64,000 nt of DNA from positions 1 through 64,000 of the forward strand of contig JADJGQ010000005.1 in assembly GCA_016708025.1 (NCBI GenBank). Direction: 5' to 3'. Below are positions 40,545 through 49,716 of this stretch, one piece after another. The notes beneath the pieces were generated by a model. It made no database searches. It had not been told where the DNA came from and was given only the letters and a program-made list of their open reading frames with translations. A program made the position numbers and the translations under genes. Each line of letters starts with the position of its first letter. The first letter of the stretch is position 1. This DNA is from a bacterium (lineage in GTDB: Bacteria; Zixibacteria; MSB-5A5; GN15; FEB-12).

Positions 40545-43283
40545 CTAGTTCATACATCCGGGCTGAAGTTGAGGCGTGGACAACAGCAGATATTGAATCA
40601 AGGTCGAAAGGTCTGTCAGATCAATGTTGCACGAGCCGTTGACATCGGCGCCATTCGGATTGGGCAAGGTCAGATGAGAAATTGTCAGATAGGCGATCAT
40701 AAGAGAGAGATCGGACAGATCGACTCCACCGGTCATATTGATGTCGCCAGGCAAACTGGTGTTTGATGACTCCCCAAAGAACTGCTTGGCCTTCTCGAGA
40801 AGCGCGGTGGCTGATGAGGCTGTCAGGTAGTAGATAGGGAAAGTGAGAATGATCCTCTTCCCTGTAGGACCATCAACCGCCAAACCGCACGGTTCTCCCT
40901 CAAAGCCGGCATTGTTGGAGGAAGCATCAAAGCGATAGATAACGGTCGCGCCGGCGACCGGAGTCACGATAGGAGTGTCCCAGATACGACTCAGCCCTCT
41001 CCCCGGATCCAACTGGACGGATGGCCAGCCATTGTCGCCGAATGCACCGATGAATCCAACTGAACTACTGTAATTGAAGTTGGACACGCCAAATTCCCGA
41101 CGAAGCAGATGGTCGGGCGGAACGGTGTACGTGGACCAATTCTGGATCGTCTGGTAACCATCGATCATCACGTTGGTCGGGTTACTCAAGTACCAGTCAA
41201 GCGTGCTGTTGCTGTTGGTCAGAATCTTGGTGAAGATATCTTCATCCATCCAGAAGATCGATGAAAACCGGCCGGCGTTTCCCTTGGTCAGCGCTGCGCC
41301 GCTAGTTTCAACGGTCTCGACCATGAAGGGAGTGCTCCCCATGACGGTGTCCATCCAGGCAAGCTGTTCGGCTTGATCGGGGAAATAAGCATAATCCTGA
41401 ATCCACTCATCGACGATGAGAATACCGCCATCGAAACTCGCCGGATAACTTGAGACTGTGGCTGAGAGCGGTGATTCATTCCCCAACTGATCGACAGCCG
41501 TAATTGCGTAGTCGTATTCAACCAGAGCGGTGACCTGATTGTCCGTGAAGGTGGTATCCGTGACTCCGGATTGCCAGATCGTGAAATTGGTCTCGGTGTG
41601 AAGTTTACGGTATACTCGATACGAAACGACATCCTGCTCGATGCCGGAGCGCCAGCTCAGGATAATGCTGTTGAGCCCTGGCTCTGCCTCCGGAGAAAGC
41701 GGCGCGCGGGGAGCGATCAACGATTGCTCGCTTCGAGTCGGGGCCGCGATAGCGCGGTATCCATCCGCAGGCTTTCCATACACAGCAAATGTGTACGTGA
41801 CACCTTCGGTTAATCCGGAGACAACCCACGAGCAGTTCCCCGGTGGTACCTGGACGGAGTCAGTTGGCGAACCCGATGGACCGTAGAAGATGGTGTAGCT
41901 GTATTGCGGATTGCAGTCGCTCCAGAAAAGTTCAAGCTGTGAACCATTGCCGACATCTTCAATACTCGAGATGCTGGTAGTCGAGGCGGCATTCGCTACT
42001 ATCGCGACTGTCGCCACCGCCAACTTCACCACTTCGGTCAGGTAATTGAAGTTCATCCGCGAGGTGAGGTCGAGATTGGTATGCCAACCGTCGTAATTAA
42101 AATCTGTTTCGATATTATCGCAGACCGGGAATCCCTGCTGGAAAAACGGGTAGTGATCGGAGCTGGACCCCATAGAGACGATGTTCGGCACGAGGGAGGT
42201 CAATCGGGTCGCGTTGGCCGCGGTTAGATCGCGATAAGCGGTATTGGAGCCGCTTGACAAATTCAGTCTCCAGGGATAGTCCTCTACATAGCCGACCATA
42301 TCATAGTTGAGCATCGCTTCAACATTCGTTCCGGCATTCCTGAACGAAACAGCGGCGGCATTTGAGCCGATCAGCCCCACTTCCTCAGCGGAGAAAGGCA
42401 TAAAGATAACGGTTTTGCGCAAGGGGACATTGGCCAGGACGCGCGCAACCTCCATTGTCAAAGTAGTCCCGGAACCATCGTCATCAGATCCCGGAGCATA
42501 AATTGAGCCGGGACTCTGTGCGTTGTAGGTGTCATAATGGCCGCCAATCACAACCACCTTATTTGGCTCGGTCGTTCCGGTCTTGACCACTTTCACGTTG
42601 TAATGAGTGCCACCGCTATAAGTGAAGGTTGGAGTGGTGATAGCACTGTAGCCGAACTGCTGGAATTTGTTGACCATCCAGTCTCGCGCACGGTCGATCG
42701 AATCGGACCAGATGTACCGCGTATAGAACAGCTCAAGACGGCGATTGTACGCGTAAATCGAATCCTGACTGACCAGGTCGATCAATGTATCCGACGGATA
42801 GACTTCGGTTGGCAAGATCGCCCGAACATGCATGGGCGGATCGTAATGGAAATAGACCGGTCGGTCGGCCAGCGGAATGACGAAATAGTCGCGTTCTTCG
42901 GCAACCGATGCCGCGGCGGAAGCCGAAGTCTCCACTACAGTCATTTCGGTCGCGGATGCGACGACCGGGCCGATATTCGGCGCCCCGGACTCAGCCGCCT
43001 GTCGCGTGCGCGGGAGGATCATATACAGCGAACTGATATCGGCAGTCCTGCGGATCGACTCGAATCCGATACCTGAAGCCTGCAGATCGTATTGCTGGTC
43101 GGTCGACGCCAGGACGAGAAATTTCCCGTCGACCTTGACCAGGGCATGTCCGAGGATCAACTCGGCGCGTGCCACCTGTTCTTGTGAGTTGAGTTGGATC
43201 AAGCCGAGATCATCGGCGGAGAGATCAGCCGCAATGAATAACGAGCTGACCACTATCAGCAGAACCGCGAGCGAGTATTTCAT
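40545..43283 (-). CDS. secreted M28 aminopeptidase with fibronectin-like and dockerin domains
   Basis: 912 residues, with a signal peptide (about 1-23). The zinc aminopeptidase domain (about 190-440): zinc ligands in GGHYDT (His249), GSDDDGSG (Asp267), SAEEVG (Glu300/301) and LNYDMVGY (Asp328), then SSDHYPFF (His). Fibronectin III-like modules follow (about 440-610), then a region with IILTFPIYYLTASSATALLEKAK. A type I dockerin ends the protein (GDINMTGGVDLSDLSLMIAYL ... ADVNGSCNIDLTDLSTLIQYL), two calcium-binding loops. It digests extracellular peptides; the dockerin should bind a cohesin on the cell surface or on another enzyme. No scaffoldin is in this window. Confidence 0.92.
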   Translation of the reverse strand: MKYSLAVLLIVVSSLFIAADLSADDLGLIQLNSQEQVARAELILGHALVKVDGKFLVLASTDQQYDLQASGIGFESIRRTADISSLYMILPRTRQAAESGAPNIGPVVASATEMTVVETSASAAASVAEERDYFVIPLADRPVYFHYDPPMHVRAILPTEVYPSDTLIDLVSQDSIYAYNRRLELFYTRYIWSDSIDRARDWMVNKFQQFGYSAITTPTFTYSGGTHYNVKVVKTGTTEPNKVVVIGGHYDTYNAQSPGSIYAPGSDDDGSGTTLTMEVARVLANVPLRKTVIFMPFSAEEVGLIGSNAAAVSFRNAGTNVEAMLNYDMVGYVEDYPWRLNLSSGSNTAYRDLTAANATRLTSLVPNIVSMGSSSDHYPFFQQGFPVCDNIETDFNYDGWHTNLDLTSRMNFNYLTEVVKLAVATVAIVANAASTTSISSIEDVGNGSQLELFWSDCNPQYSYTIFYGPSGSPTDSVQVPPGNCSWVVSGLTEGVTYTFAVYGKPADGYRAIAAPTRSEQSLIAPRAPLSPEAEPGLNSIILSWRSGIEQDVVSYRVYRKLHTETNFTIWQSGVTDTTFTDNQVTALVEYDYAITAVDQLGNESPLSATVSSYPASFDGGILIVDEWIQDYAYFPDQAEQLAWMDTVMGSTPFMVETVETSGAALTKGNAGRFSSIFWMDEDIFTKILTNSNSTLDWYLSNPTNVMIDGYQTIQNWSTYTVPPDHLLRREFGVSNFNYSSSVGFIGAFGDNGWPSVQLDPGRGLSRIWDTPIVTPVAGATVIYRFDASSNNAGFEGEPCGLAVDGPTGKRIILTFPIYYLTASSATALLEKAKQFFGESSNTSLPGDINMTGGVDLSDLSLMIAYLTISHLTLPNPNGADVNGSCNIDLTDLSTLIQYLLLSTPQLQPGCMN

Positions 43284-43428
43284 ACCGAACTCCCGATAAA
43301 ACGCCAGGAATCGTACCTTGGTGGGTCCTCAAGAAGGGAAATTGAGCAAAGACTCCATTTCCCGTGTCATACCACTCAAACTACTAGCAAAGACGGGAAA
43401 GTCAAGGAAATCGCTTAACCAAAAGCGA

Positions 43429-43941
43429 TTAGAGCTTGATGCCGCGCTGGAACGGCTTAAACTCGGAGCGTTCGATATCTGCGGGGGTTGGTTTCAAAAT
43501 GGACGGCCGATCCGCCGGCATCGACGGATAATCTGCGGGAGATTGAAAGGCCCGGTTCTTCTGTGGATCGATCAGGGTGACCTGAAGTTGGAGCGATACC
43601 AGATACTCTTTGAGCATCTTCTCCCTCGTTGAGCCGGGAGTTAGATGTTTGCTGTTCGGGCGGAATGAGAAGACGAATTCGGGGTTGGATGAATGCAGCA
43701 AGATGCTGGTCAACTTCTGGTTCGACAGGCGAGTCTTTAGGAACTTGAGCAATGAAAAGAGCGAGGCAAACTCCAGGTCGATATCATCCCCCTCAGCGCG
43801 GCAGCGAAAGAGAATTCCATAGTCGGGAATGGAGAAGATGACCAAGCCATGGGAGAACTTCCGTTCTTCCAGATACGGCTCGATCTCCGAGTTAACGATA
43901 GCGCCAATATAGCAGGCCAATGGGGTATGTTTGTCGCTCAT
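43429..43941 (-). CDS. hypothetical protein
   Basis: 170 residues, no signal peptide. Mixed alpha/beta (LVIFSIPDYGILFRCRAEGDDIDLEFASLFSLLKFLKTRL; TSILLHSSNPEFVFSF) with a helix KMLKEYLVSLQLQVTLID and a proline-rich tail (about 130-170). No family recognised. It lies between the peptidase gene and a thioesterase, both on the same strand, but spacing exceeds 145 bases on each side. Confidence 0.6.
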   Translation of the reverse strand: MSDKHTPLACYIGAIVNSEIEPYLEERKFSHGLVIFSIPDYGILFRCRAEGDDIDLEFASLFSLLKFLKTRLSNQKLTSILLHSSNPEFVFSFRPNSKHLTPGSTREKMLKEYLVSLQLQVTLIDPQKNRAFQSPADYPSMPADRPSILKPTPADIERSEFKPFQRGIKL

Positions 43942-44091
43942 ACCCGAAGCAGAGCAAGCCGGGTGCCATCCGAGTCAGACGACTAAGCGGTTGCATAAAT
44001 CGTTACTGAAGAATAAGATACACTATGCAAGCAAAGCTGGACTTCAGAGTTCGACGAGTCGGGTATGAATTGCGGTGCAGTGAAATACCGG

Positions 44092-44523
44092 TCAATCGCC
44101 GACATTCTGGAGCTGGGCTTTCAGGCCAGCCCGAGCTTCAAGGTACCTGGCTGTGGCTGTCGCCAGCAGTTCCCCCTGGTCGTTGACCGCCTCTCCCTCA
44201 GTCGTAAACAGGCGTCCCTTCTGCTCGATTATTCGTCCGGTATAGTGGATCGTTTCACCAATCCGCACCGGCTTCTTGTAGCGAACCGTCATCTCAGCGG
44301 TGACGGCAAAATGGCCGAGCGCCAAGATCGCTTTCACCATCACTTCGTCCAACAATGACGCGACAATGCCGCCGTGGTAGATCCCGTTGTAGCCTTCGTG
44401 GTTTGGCGAAGCGATGACGGTCGAATGAACCTCTTTCCCATCCCAGAGGAATTTTGCTTTCAGTCCACCGGGGTTCTCTTCTCCGCAGACGAAGCAGTGT
44501 TTGTATCGGGCAACTTCTTTCAT
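44092..44523 (-). CDS. PaaI-type acyl-CoA thioesterase
   Basis: 143 residues from the ATG at 44523. A longer frame to 44604 would run through the terminator of the neighbouring gene. One hot-dog fold: PNHEGYNGIYHGGIVASLLDEVM, then AVTAEMTVRYKKPVRIGE and EGEAVNDQGELLATATARYLEA; this is the 4HBT/PaaI arrangement with HGG and Asp as catalytic region. An N-terminal CFVCGEENPGGL could bind metal or be incidental. It hydrolyses acyl-CoA thioesters; substrate unknown. It could support the acyl-CoA genes at 54-58 kb. Confidence 0.85.
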   Translation of the reverse strand: MKEVARYKHCFVCGEENPGGLKAKFLWDGKEVHSTVIASPNHEGYNGIYHGGIVASLLDEVMVKAILALGHFAVTAEMTVRYKKPVRIGETIHYTGRIIEQKGRLFTTEGEAVNDQGELLATATARYLEARAGLKAQLQNVGD

Positions 44524-44565
44524 GCCTGTCAAAAACGGCCAAATCGAGCAGAAAGTCAACGGGGC

Positions 44566-44593
44566 AAAAAAAGAGCCCGGCAGGACCGGGCTC
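44566..44593 (-). terminator. terminator of the lipoprotein gene
   Basis: Minus strand GAGCCCGG / CCGGGCTC stem with a five-base loop and then seven T. It follows the stop of 44622-45443 by 29 bases. Confidence 0.9.
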
Positions 44594-44621
44594 GCACGAT
44601 TCAAATAGATTCGATCAGATC

Positions 44622-45443
44622 TTACATGTCACACAGCGAGGTCGTATAGGTCCGGGTGTAGGATCCGGACGTCACGGTAACATCGACCGTACCATTGTCA
44701 AACGTCGCCTCGAAATCCCAGGTGGATTCGCCAAGGGAGACATCGTTTTTGCTGGCGGTCAGGACGACCGTACCGGTCACGACACCGCCGCTCGGGCAGC
44801 CACGCACCCAGTTGCCATCGGCTTTCGGGACAGTCACGCCCTCGAAGGCCATATTGATGGTGTAGTCACGACGCCACTCGACGCCATTCACTTCGGCGCG
44901 AGAGGAGATCGCAACATCGCGGGTACCGTTGACGGTCGAGATGAGGGTGTTGATGCCGGTGAATTCCAGTTCGGCATTCCCTTCGCGATTGCGATAGATA
45001 CCGGTGGTATCTTCATAGGCCAGTTCGAAATGGTGACGCAGCGAGAGCTGATTGGCGCCGGCGCCGGAGGCGAGCGGAATGCCATTCAGAGCGAACTGGA
45101 GCGAGTCCACACGGTTCCAGTTAAAGCTGGTCGCCAGGTCTGACGCATACACGACAAACCAGTTGTCTTCTTCGGAGACAGAGTCGGGATTGATCGGCGA
45201 ATAGACGACAATGATAGCCGTGTCGATCGGTTGATTGAGATCATAAACGGAGAGTGCATTGGCGAAAGATGAGATCGCGCTGTCGAGCACTTCTTCGGCC
45301 TCATCGGAGACCGCCGCATAATTGAGATCCTGGTCGGTCGGCGCAGACGCGGTCGGCTTGTCGTCGCCACAGCCAAAAAGGAAGATCGCCAAGCTGGCAA
45401 CAAGGATCAGACTCAAGACGAAGAATAACTTGCCGGAACGCAT
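44622..45443 (-). CDS. lipoprotein of unknown function
   Basis: 273 residues. Signal peptide with a lipobox ending in LFGC (Cys about 25; then GDDKPTASAPTD, a usual acidic linker). Residues 35-75 are helical (EEVLDSAISSFANALSVYDL). The rest is beta-rich with polar alternation (NWNRVDSLQFALNG; NAELEFTGINTLISTVNG; TVVLTASKNDVSLGESTWDFEATFDNGTVDVTVTSGSYTR), ending in Cys-Asp-Met. No known family. It is monocistronic with its own terminator. Confidence 0.75.
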   Translation of the reverse strand: MRSGKLFFVLSLILVASLAIFLFGCGDDKPTASAPTDQDLNYAAVSDEAEEVLDSAISSFANALSVYDLNQPIDTAIIVVYSPINPDSVSEEDNWFVVYASDLATSFNWNRVDSLQFALNGIPLASGAGANQLSLRHHFELAYEDTTGIYRNREGNAELEFTGINTLISTVNGTRDVAISSRAEVNGVEWRRDYTINMAFEGVTVPKADGNWVRGCPSGGVVTGTVVLTASKNDVSLGESTWDFEATFDNGTVDVTVTSGSYTRTYTTSLCDM

Positions 45444-45502
45444 GTCACGGCTCCTTTCGTGAGGGTTACCGCTCCCCGCCTTGAGTCTGACGATTCTGCC
45501 GT

Positions 45503-46408
45503 TTAGTGTGTCAGGAGGAAGTGCATGATCGCCTTTTGGATATGCAGCCTGTTTTCCGCCTGATCAAAGACGGCCGACTGAGGACCATCCATCACTTCAT
45601 CCGTGATTTCCTTACCACGTTCTGCCGGGAGGCAGTGAAGGACGATAGCCTTCGGGTCAGCACCCTTCAACAAGGAGCTATTAACTTGAAACGGTTTTAA
45701 TTTCCTCTCTTTTTCTTCAGCGAGATGTTTCTGGCCCATCGAGGCCCAAACATCGGTATAGATAACATCGGCCCCAGCGACTGCTTCTTTAGGGTCCTCC
45801 GTCCAAGTTATCGTGCTCTCTGAATTACGTTTAGCGCGGGCCATGAATTCCGGGTCCGGTTTGCAGTCCGGCGCGGTGGCAACGCGAAGGTCCATAGGTA
45901 TCAGGGATGCAAGGTTAAGCCATGAGTTGGTGATATTATTCCCGTCACCCAGATAGGCGATTTTGTATTTCCGGCGCGGCGGAAGGTGTTCCAGCACGGT
46001 CATATAGTCGCCGAGGATCTGGCAGGGATGGACCAGGTCGGTCAGGCCATTCACGACAGGAACTGTCGCATATTTCGCCAACTCTTCGACATCCGACTGC
46101 TTGTAGGTTCGGATCATAATGAGCCCAACGTAGCGGGAGAGTACCTGGGCGGCATCGGCGATAGATTCACGCTTACCGAGTTGAATCTCACCATCGGTGA
46201 TGTAGATCGGAGAGCCGCCGAGTTCGGAGATGCCGACCTCGAATGAGATGCGGGTCCGCAGTGACTGCTTGGTGAAGATGCAGGCGACGGACTTTCCTTC
46301 GAGAGATTTCGGGGCGATCTCCTTGCGCTTCATCTTGGCGCAGAGGTCGAAAACTTCGTTAACTTCGGCGGCGGAGAGATCGATTATCTGGGTCAATGAA
46401 CGAGCCAT
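45503..46408 (-). CDS. argF: ornithine carbamoyltransferase
   Basis: 301 residues. It makes citrulline from ornithine and carbamoyl phosphate in arginine synthesis. The ornithine site is HCLPAERGKEI (VLHCLPA), the carbamoyl-phosphate part HPCQILGDYMT, and MIRTYKQSDVEELAKYA, GLTDLVHPCQ, DVWASMGQ, VFDQAENRLHIQKA match OTCases. The loop normally STRTR is SLRTR (residues 49-53) in KQSLRTRISFE. That Leu is unusual; N-acetyl- or N-succinylornithine transcarbamylases of Bacteroidetes also differ here, so the substrate is not fully settled. No other arg gene lies nearby. Confidence 0.88.
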   Translation of the reverse strand: MARSLTQIIDLSAAEVNEVFDLCAKMKRKEIAPKSLEGKSVACIFTKQSLRTRISFEVGISELGGSPIYITDGEIQLGKRESIADAAQVLSRYVGLIMIRTYKQSDVEELAKYATVPVVNGLTDLVHPCQILGDYMTVLEHLPPRRKYKIAYLGDGNNITNSWLNLASLIPMDLRVATAPDCKPDPEFMARAKRNSESTITWTEDPKEAVAGADVIYTDVWASMGQKHLAEEKERKLKPFQVNSSLLKGADPKAIVLHCLPAERGKEITDEVMDGPQSAVFDQAENRLHIQKAIMHFLLTH

Positions 46409-46586
46409 GGTTCCTCCTTGGGGGTAGTATTGTCAAAAGCTGGCGGAATATACGGATTAGGGATTGCGAGTCAAGCCTAGTGAAAGTGGGGGGTGAAAAT
46501 TGGCTTTCCCCTTGCGGGGGAACGGGGAAGCGGATTATAATAGTGGAGTCACCTATCCGTCTGTATTCAATCAAGGGAGGGTATCC

Positions 46587-47887
46587 ATGCGCCCGCGACA
46601 GATTTCAATAGTACTCGTTCTATTCGCACTTCTCGCATCATCATTGGTAGCCGAGACGGTGGTTGATATTTCGGGGCAGGTGCGGGTGAGGAATGCCTCG
46701 ATAAAATCAGGCTACGAGCCGGAATCAGGATTCTGGTTCGAGAATCTATTGCGAGTACGAGTAAATTTGGAGACCAAGGTAAACGCGAATGTCACAGCGT
46801 TCCTGCAATTTCAGGACAGCCGGCATTTTATGAGAGACTCCTTATTGCAGGATGGATCTGGTACATTGTCTAACGGTCGAAATACTGATCTCCACCAAGG
46901 ATACATTGTGCTTAGCCGATTTCCTCTTAAAGGCGCTGAACTGAAAATTGGAAGATTTGAATTCTCTCACGGCAATGAACGATTATTCGGACCTGACGAT
47001 TGGGATAATGTTGGGAGAGCATTTAATGGCGCTTCGGTAACTTATGGCGATGCACGCAACTTTGCCAGCGCTTTCGGGTTGACCGGCCCCAGTCACAGAG
47101 AGGATGACTATAATTTCCTGCAGTCCATCATCTGGGGTGTATCCGGCAACGTTGATGGGGTTGGGTTGGAGCCGATCTTCTACTACGAGAATATTGATGA
47201 GGTGCGATACCCGGTCAAAATAACAACCGATCGATTCACAGTCGGGATGTTTGGTGAGCAGAGATTTAGGAGTTTTGAGCTTCAGTGGAATCTGGCTGGA
47301 CAAACGGGTACATGGGAGTACCTTCCCAGTGGGGTTGGAATCACGGGTCTTACTCGTAACATTGAGGCATGGATGATAACAGCATCTACGAGATGGAGCA
47401 ATCCCTGGTTCTCGAGAATCTCCATTGGTGTCGGGCTAGATTTTTCAAGCGGAGACGCTAACATGAATGATGGTACGGATGCTATTTTCCAGGCTCCATA
47501 TCAAAGTCTGCATAGTTTTCATGGCGGACAATTGTTCTTGGGCAACAAAGGACACTTCTATGAGCCGTACATGATTCGTGGCGGAATGCGCGAGGTCTTT
47601 GCAAGCATTCACTATCGCGCCGACTCATTATTCTCTCTATCGCTTGCAGGCCACGTTTTCAAGACAGCTGATATTTCAACCAGGGAAGTTGGCACTTGGG
47701 CCAGCCAAGTTATCGGCGCTCGCAAGAGATCGGCACACAGATTAACGCAATGATCTCTACCAGACTCTATCACGCGGTGGATTGGCAGTTGATCGGCGCG
47801 CTTTTGTTTCCAACCGATAAGTACGCCATGGCCTATGATCCGGACCCAGGGTGTTACCTCTATTCCCAGATGACGGTCGACTTCTAA
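46587..47887 (+). pseudogene. alginate-export-like outer-membrane porin, one frameshift
   Basis: Start ATG at 46587 with AGGGAGG before it; signal peptide MRPRQISIVLVLFALLASSLVA. The barrel includes TVVDISGQVRVRNAS, FQDSRHFMRDS, HQGYIVLSRFPLKGAELKIGR, FGPDDWDNVGRAFNG; it resembles alginate_exp porins. The frame goes astray at about 47693-47696: ...REVGT then WASQVIG. A shift by one base gives LGQPSYRRSQEIGTQINAMISTRLYHAVDWQLIG ... YLYSQMTVDF and a TAA at 47885-47887, a proper barrel C terminus ending in Phe. One missing base in GGCACTTGGG would restore 434 codons. Pseudogene or sequencing indel. Confidence 0.75.
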
Positions 47888-47992
47888 GTGGCGGGGGGAC
47901 AGTCGATTCGTGCTATTTCCCTTGCCAATGCGTAACTCCCAACGCAATATTACGTAGTTGATAGGTAAGGAGATAAAGGAACGAGTCAGACT

Positions 47993-48787
47993 ATGGACAA
48001 GAAAACCAGCATATTCGGGATAATTCTGGTGGTCATCGGGGCGCTGTTGCTCCTGAGTCGTTTCCAGATCCATCTCTTTCAGTTCATCCTTCCGGCTGCT
48101 CTGATCATTCTGGGCATCTGGTTTATTCGCAAAAAGCAGCGGTCCGAGAACTCCATTCCTCCCCCGCCTGGTCCGATCCCGAATGGGCCGATGGGGCATC
48201 CGATGCCGCCTCCCCCACCTCCCCCTCCGCCGCAGCCTGGGTTCGGCGGAGGGTGGCCGTCCTCCGGCGACAGCACAGCTTCGGGTACATTCACCGGGAC
48301 CACGCAGACGGGCGGTTCAACCGCGCACGGACAATCCACCGGACATGCCCATACCGGCGGACATGCCCATACCGCGGGACATCAGGCCTCGACCGCCTAT
48401 CCTCAGTATGAGGCCGGCAAAGTGAAGTACAGCAAATTCCTCGGTGATATGTTCATCGATTGCCAGAATATCAATATGCAGAATATCGAGATCTCGATGT
48501 TTGCCGGGGATCTGCAGATCAATCTCAATGGCGGCAAGCTCACGCCCGGTCTCAATCGGATGATCATCTCCGGATTTTTAGGAGATATCATGGTCTTTGT
48601 GCCGAAAGGTCTCCCCGTTTTCATTCACTGTTCCGGTTTTGTCGGCGATCTCGATCTGCTGGGACGTCGGTCGGACGGATTTGGCAACACGCTCGATGCA
48701 CAGACGGCGGAGTATGATTCGGCCGAGGCGAAGCTGTATGTGGCGGTGAATAATTTTGTCGGGGATGTGCGGGTATATTACGTGTAG
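47993..48787 (+). CDS. LiaF-like membrane protein with His-rich linker
   Basis: 264 residues. Two membrane segments (about 7-25 and 28-46: LiaF-TM/DUF5668-like), a Pro-rich stretch (about 50-85, including nine Pro in a row), then a Ser/Thr/Gly/His linker with GHAHTGGHAHTAGH (about 116-135). The C-terminal part (about 145-264) is a LiaF/DUF2154 beta-helix-like domain: KFLGDMFIDCQN, MFAGDLQINLNGGKL, GFLGDIMVFVPKGLPV, NFVGDVRVYYV. LiaF proteins sense envelope stress. There is no LiaRS pair nearby. Confidence 0.8.
   Translation: MDKKTSIFGIILVVIGALLLLSRFQIHLFQFILPAALIILGIWFIRKKQRSENSIPPPPGPIPNGPMGHPMPPPPPPPPPQPGFGGGWPSSGDSTASGTFTGTTQTGGSTAHGQSTGHAHTGGHAHTAGHQASTAYPQYEAGKVKYSKFLGDMFIDCQNINMQNIEISMFAGDLQINLNGGKLTPGLNRMIISGFLGDIMVFVPKGLPVFIHCSGFVGDLDLLGRRSDGFGNTLDAQTAEYDSAEAKLYVAVNNFVGDVRVYYV
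48341..48376 (+). repeat. 18-bp tandem repeat encoding GHAHT(G/A)
   Basis: Two adjacent near-identical 18-mers (GGACATGCCCATACCGGC and GGACATGCCCATACCGCG), with a third partial copy. It lies inside the LiaF-like gene and keeps the frame, so it adds histidines to the linker. Confidence 0.75.
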
Positions 48788-48828
48788 CGACAGATCGGGC
48801 ACCCGCCATGAATTGGGTCACCGGCCGA

Positions 48829-48849
48829 GGCTTCGACTTCGCTCAGCCC
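48829..48849 (+). repeat. single arm of the dispersed GGCTTCGACTTCGCTCAGCC repeat
   Basis: Identical over 20 bases to the left arm at 53837-53856 and the complement of 53894-53915. The opposite arm is missing here. The whole 48788-49055 gap has no gene; its right part (about 48960-48978) carries an inverse copy of the GCGAAGCAA-type repeat. Confidence 0.7.
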
Positions 48850-49055
48850 GTCGTTATACTAAGCAAGAATCAAGACTCTCATTCGACATTGTTATATCCA
48901 AAGAGGGGGATCGCCACGCCTCGCCATCTACGCACGCCATTGAAAAGTCTGGACGGTTTTGGCGAGGCTCGCGATGACGTTCTTGGGCAGTTCTCGAAAA
49001 TCCTTATAGCTCCTTATTCATCCTCATAGCTCCTGGTTCGTCCGCGAAGATCTCT

Positions 49056-49343
49056 TCATTTGATGCCGAATTTTTCTTCCCGTTTTCTCCGTTTCCAGGG
49101 TTGGTTGTATGAGGTCAACTCCATCAGCCGGGAGATATCAAACATCTTCTCCAGTCGACCGTGCAAGCCCTGCGGATCCTCGCTGATCGCCTGTTTCACT
49201 TTCTTGAACGACCGGAATTGCTGAAGTTCTTCCGGCAAATGGGTAAATAGCTCGGCGGCCTTTTCCGGATGGCCGCGCGCCACCCAGAGTCGCATTTTCT
49301 GGCCAACTTCAAGATATTGAGCGAGTATCGGTTCTTCGGACAT
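49056..49343 (-). CDS. hypothetical protein
   Basis: 95 residues. Helical, acidic middle and very basic end (WKRRKREEKFGIK). It contains AAELFTHLPEELQQFRSFKKVKQAISEDPQGLHGRLEKMFD. No family recognised. It overlaps the following gene's 3' end by 35 bases, so the two are probably made together. Confidence 0.55.
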   Translation of the reverse strand: MSEEPILAQYLEVGQKMRLWVARGHPEKAAELFTHLPEELQQFRSFKKVKQAISEDPQGLHGRLEKMFDISRLMELTSYNQPWKRRKREEKFGIK

Positions 49344-49716
49344 GCAGTAACTCCTTAGCCTCGGTGATCACCATCGCCGACATCAGATCTTCGAACTCAG
49401 CATCAGAGAACTGACCGGGTGTGGCGAGAATGGTGGTGAACCGTTCATGTTTGATGCGAACAGACGCGACCTCATCGAAGAGCCGTCGCGGCTCAAGTAG
49501 TTTGCGGATGAGCGGGATATTGTAATCGTAGTAGCGGCGGTAACTGATCCAGGTCTGATAGGGCCCGATGATCCGTCGCTCGTTGTTATCGGCAGTGACG
49601 AATTGGATAAGTTGCTTTTCGAGTTGGTCGCGGGTTTCCTTGAGTTGTTCGATTCTCTTTTCCAGGTCCCGAATCGAGAAGCGGATATTCATCCAGTGGC
49701 GAAGTTCTTTTTCCAT
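49309..49716 (-). CDS. hypothetical coiled-coil protein
   Basis: 135 residues from the ATG at 49716, with GGAGG before it; the upstream part of the frame lacks a ribosome site. Residues about 12-45 form a coiled coil (RDLEKRIEQLKETRDQLEKQLIQFV). Then YQTWISYRRYYDYNIPLIRKLLEPRRLFDEV, rich in Tyr and Arg. Unknown family. It is translated before the overlapping 49056 gene. Confidence 0.6.
   Translation of the reverse strand: MEKELRHWMNIRFSIRDLEKRIEQLKETRDQLEKQLIQFVTADNNERRIIGPYQTWISYRRYYDYNIPLIRKLLEPRRLFDEVASVRIKHERFTTILATPGQFSDAEFEDLMSAMVITEAKELLHVRRTDTRSIS

Noticed and set aside
44524..44604. Longer N terminus for the thioesterase
   Set aside because: This stretch holds the neighbouring gene's terminator; the shorter start matches family length.
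48341..48376. Start of a CRISPR array or minisatellite
   Set aside because: Two to three 18-bp units inside a reading frame, without spacers.
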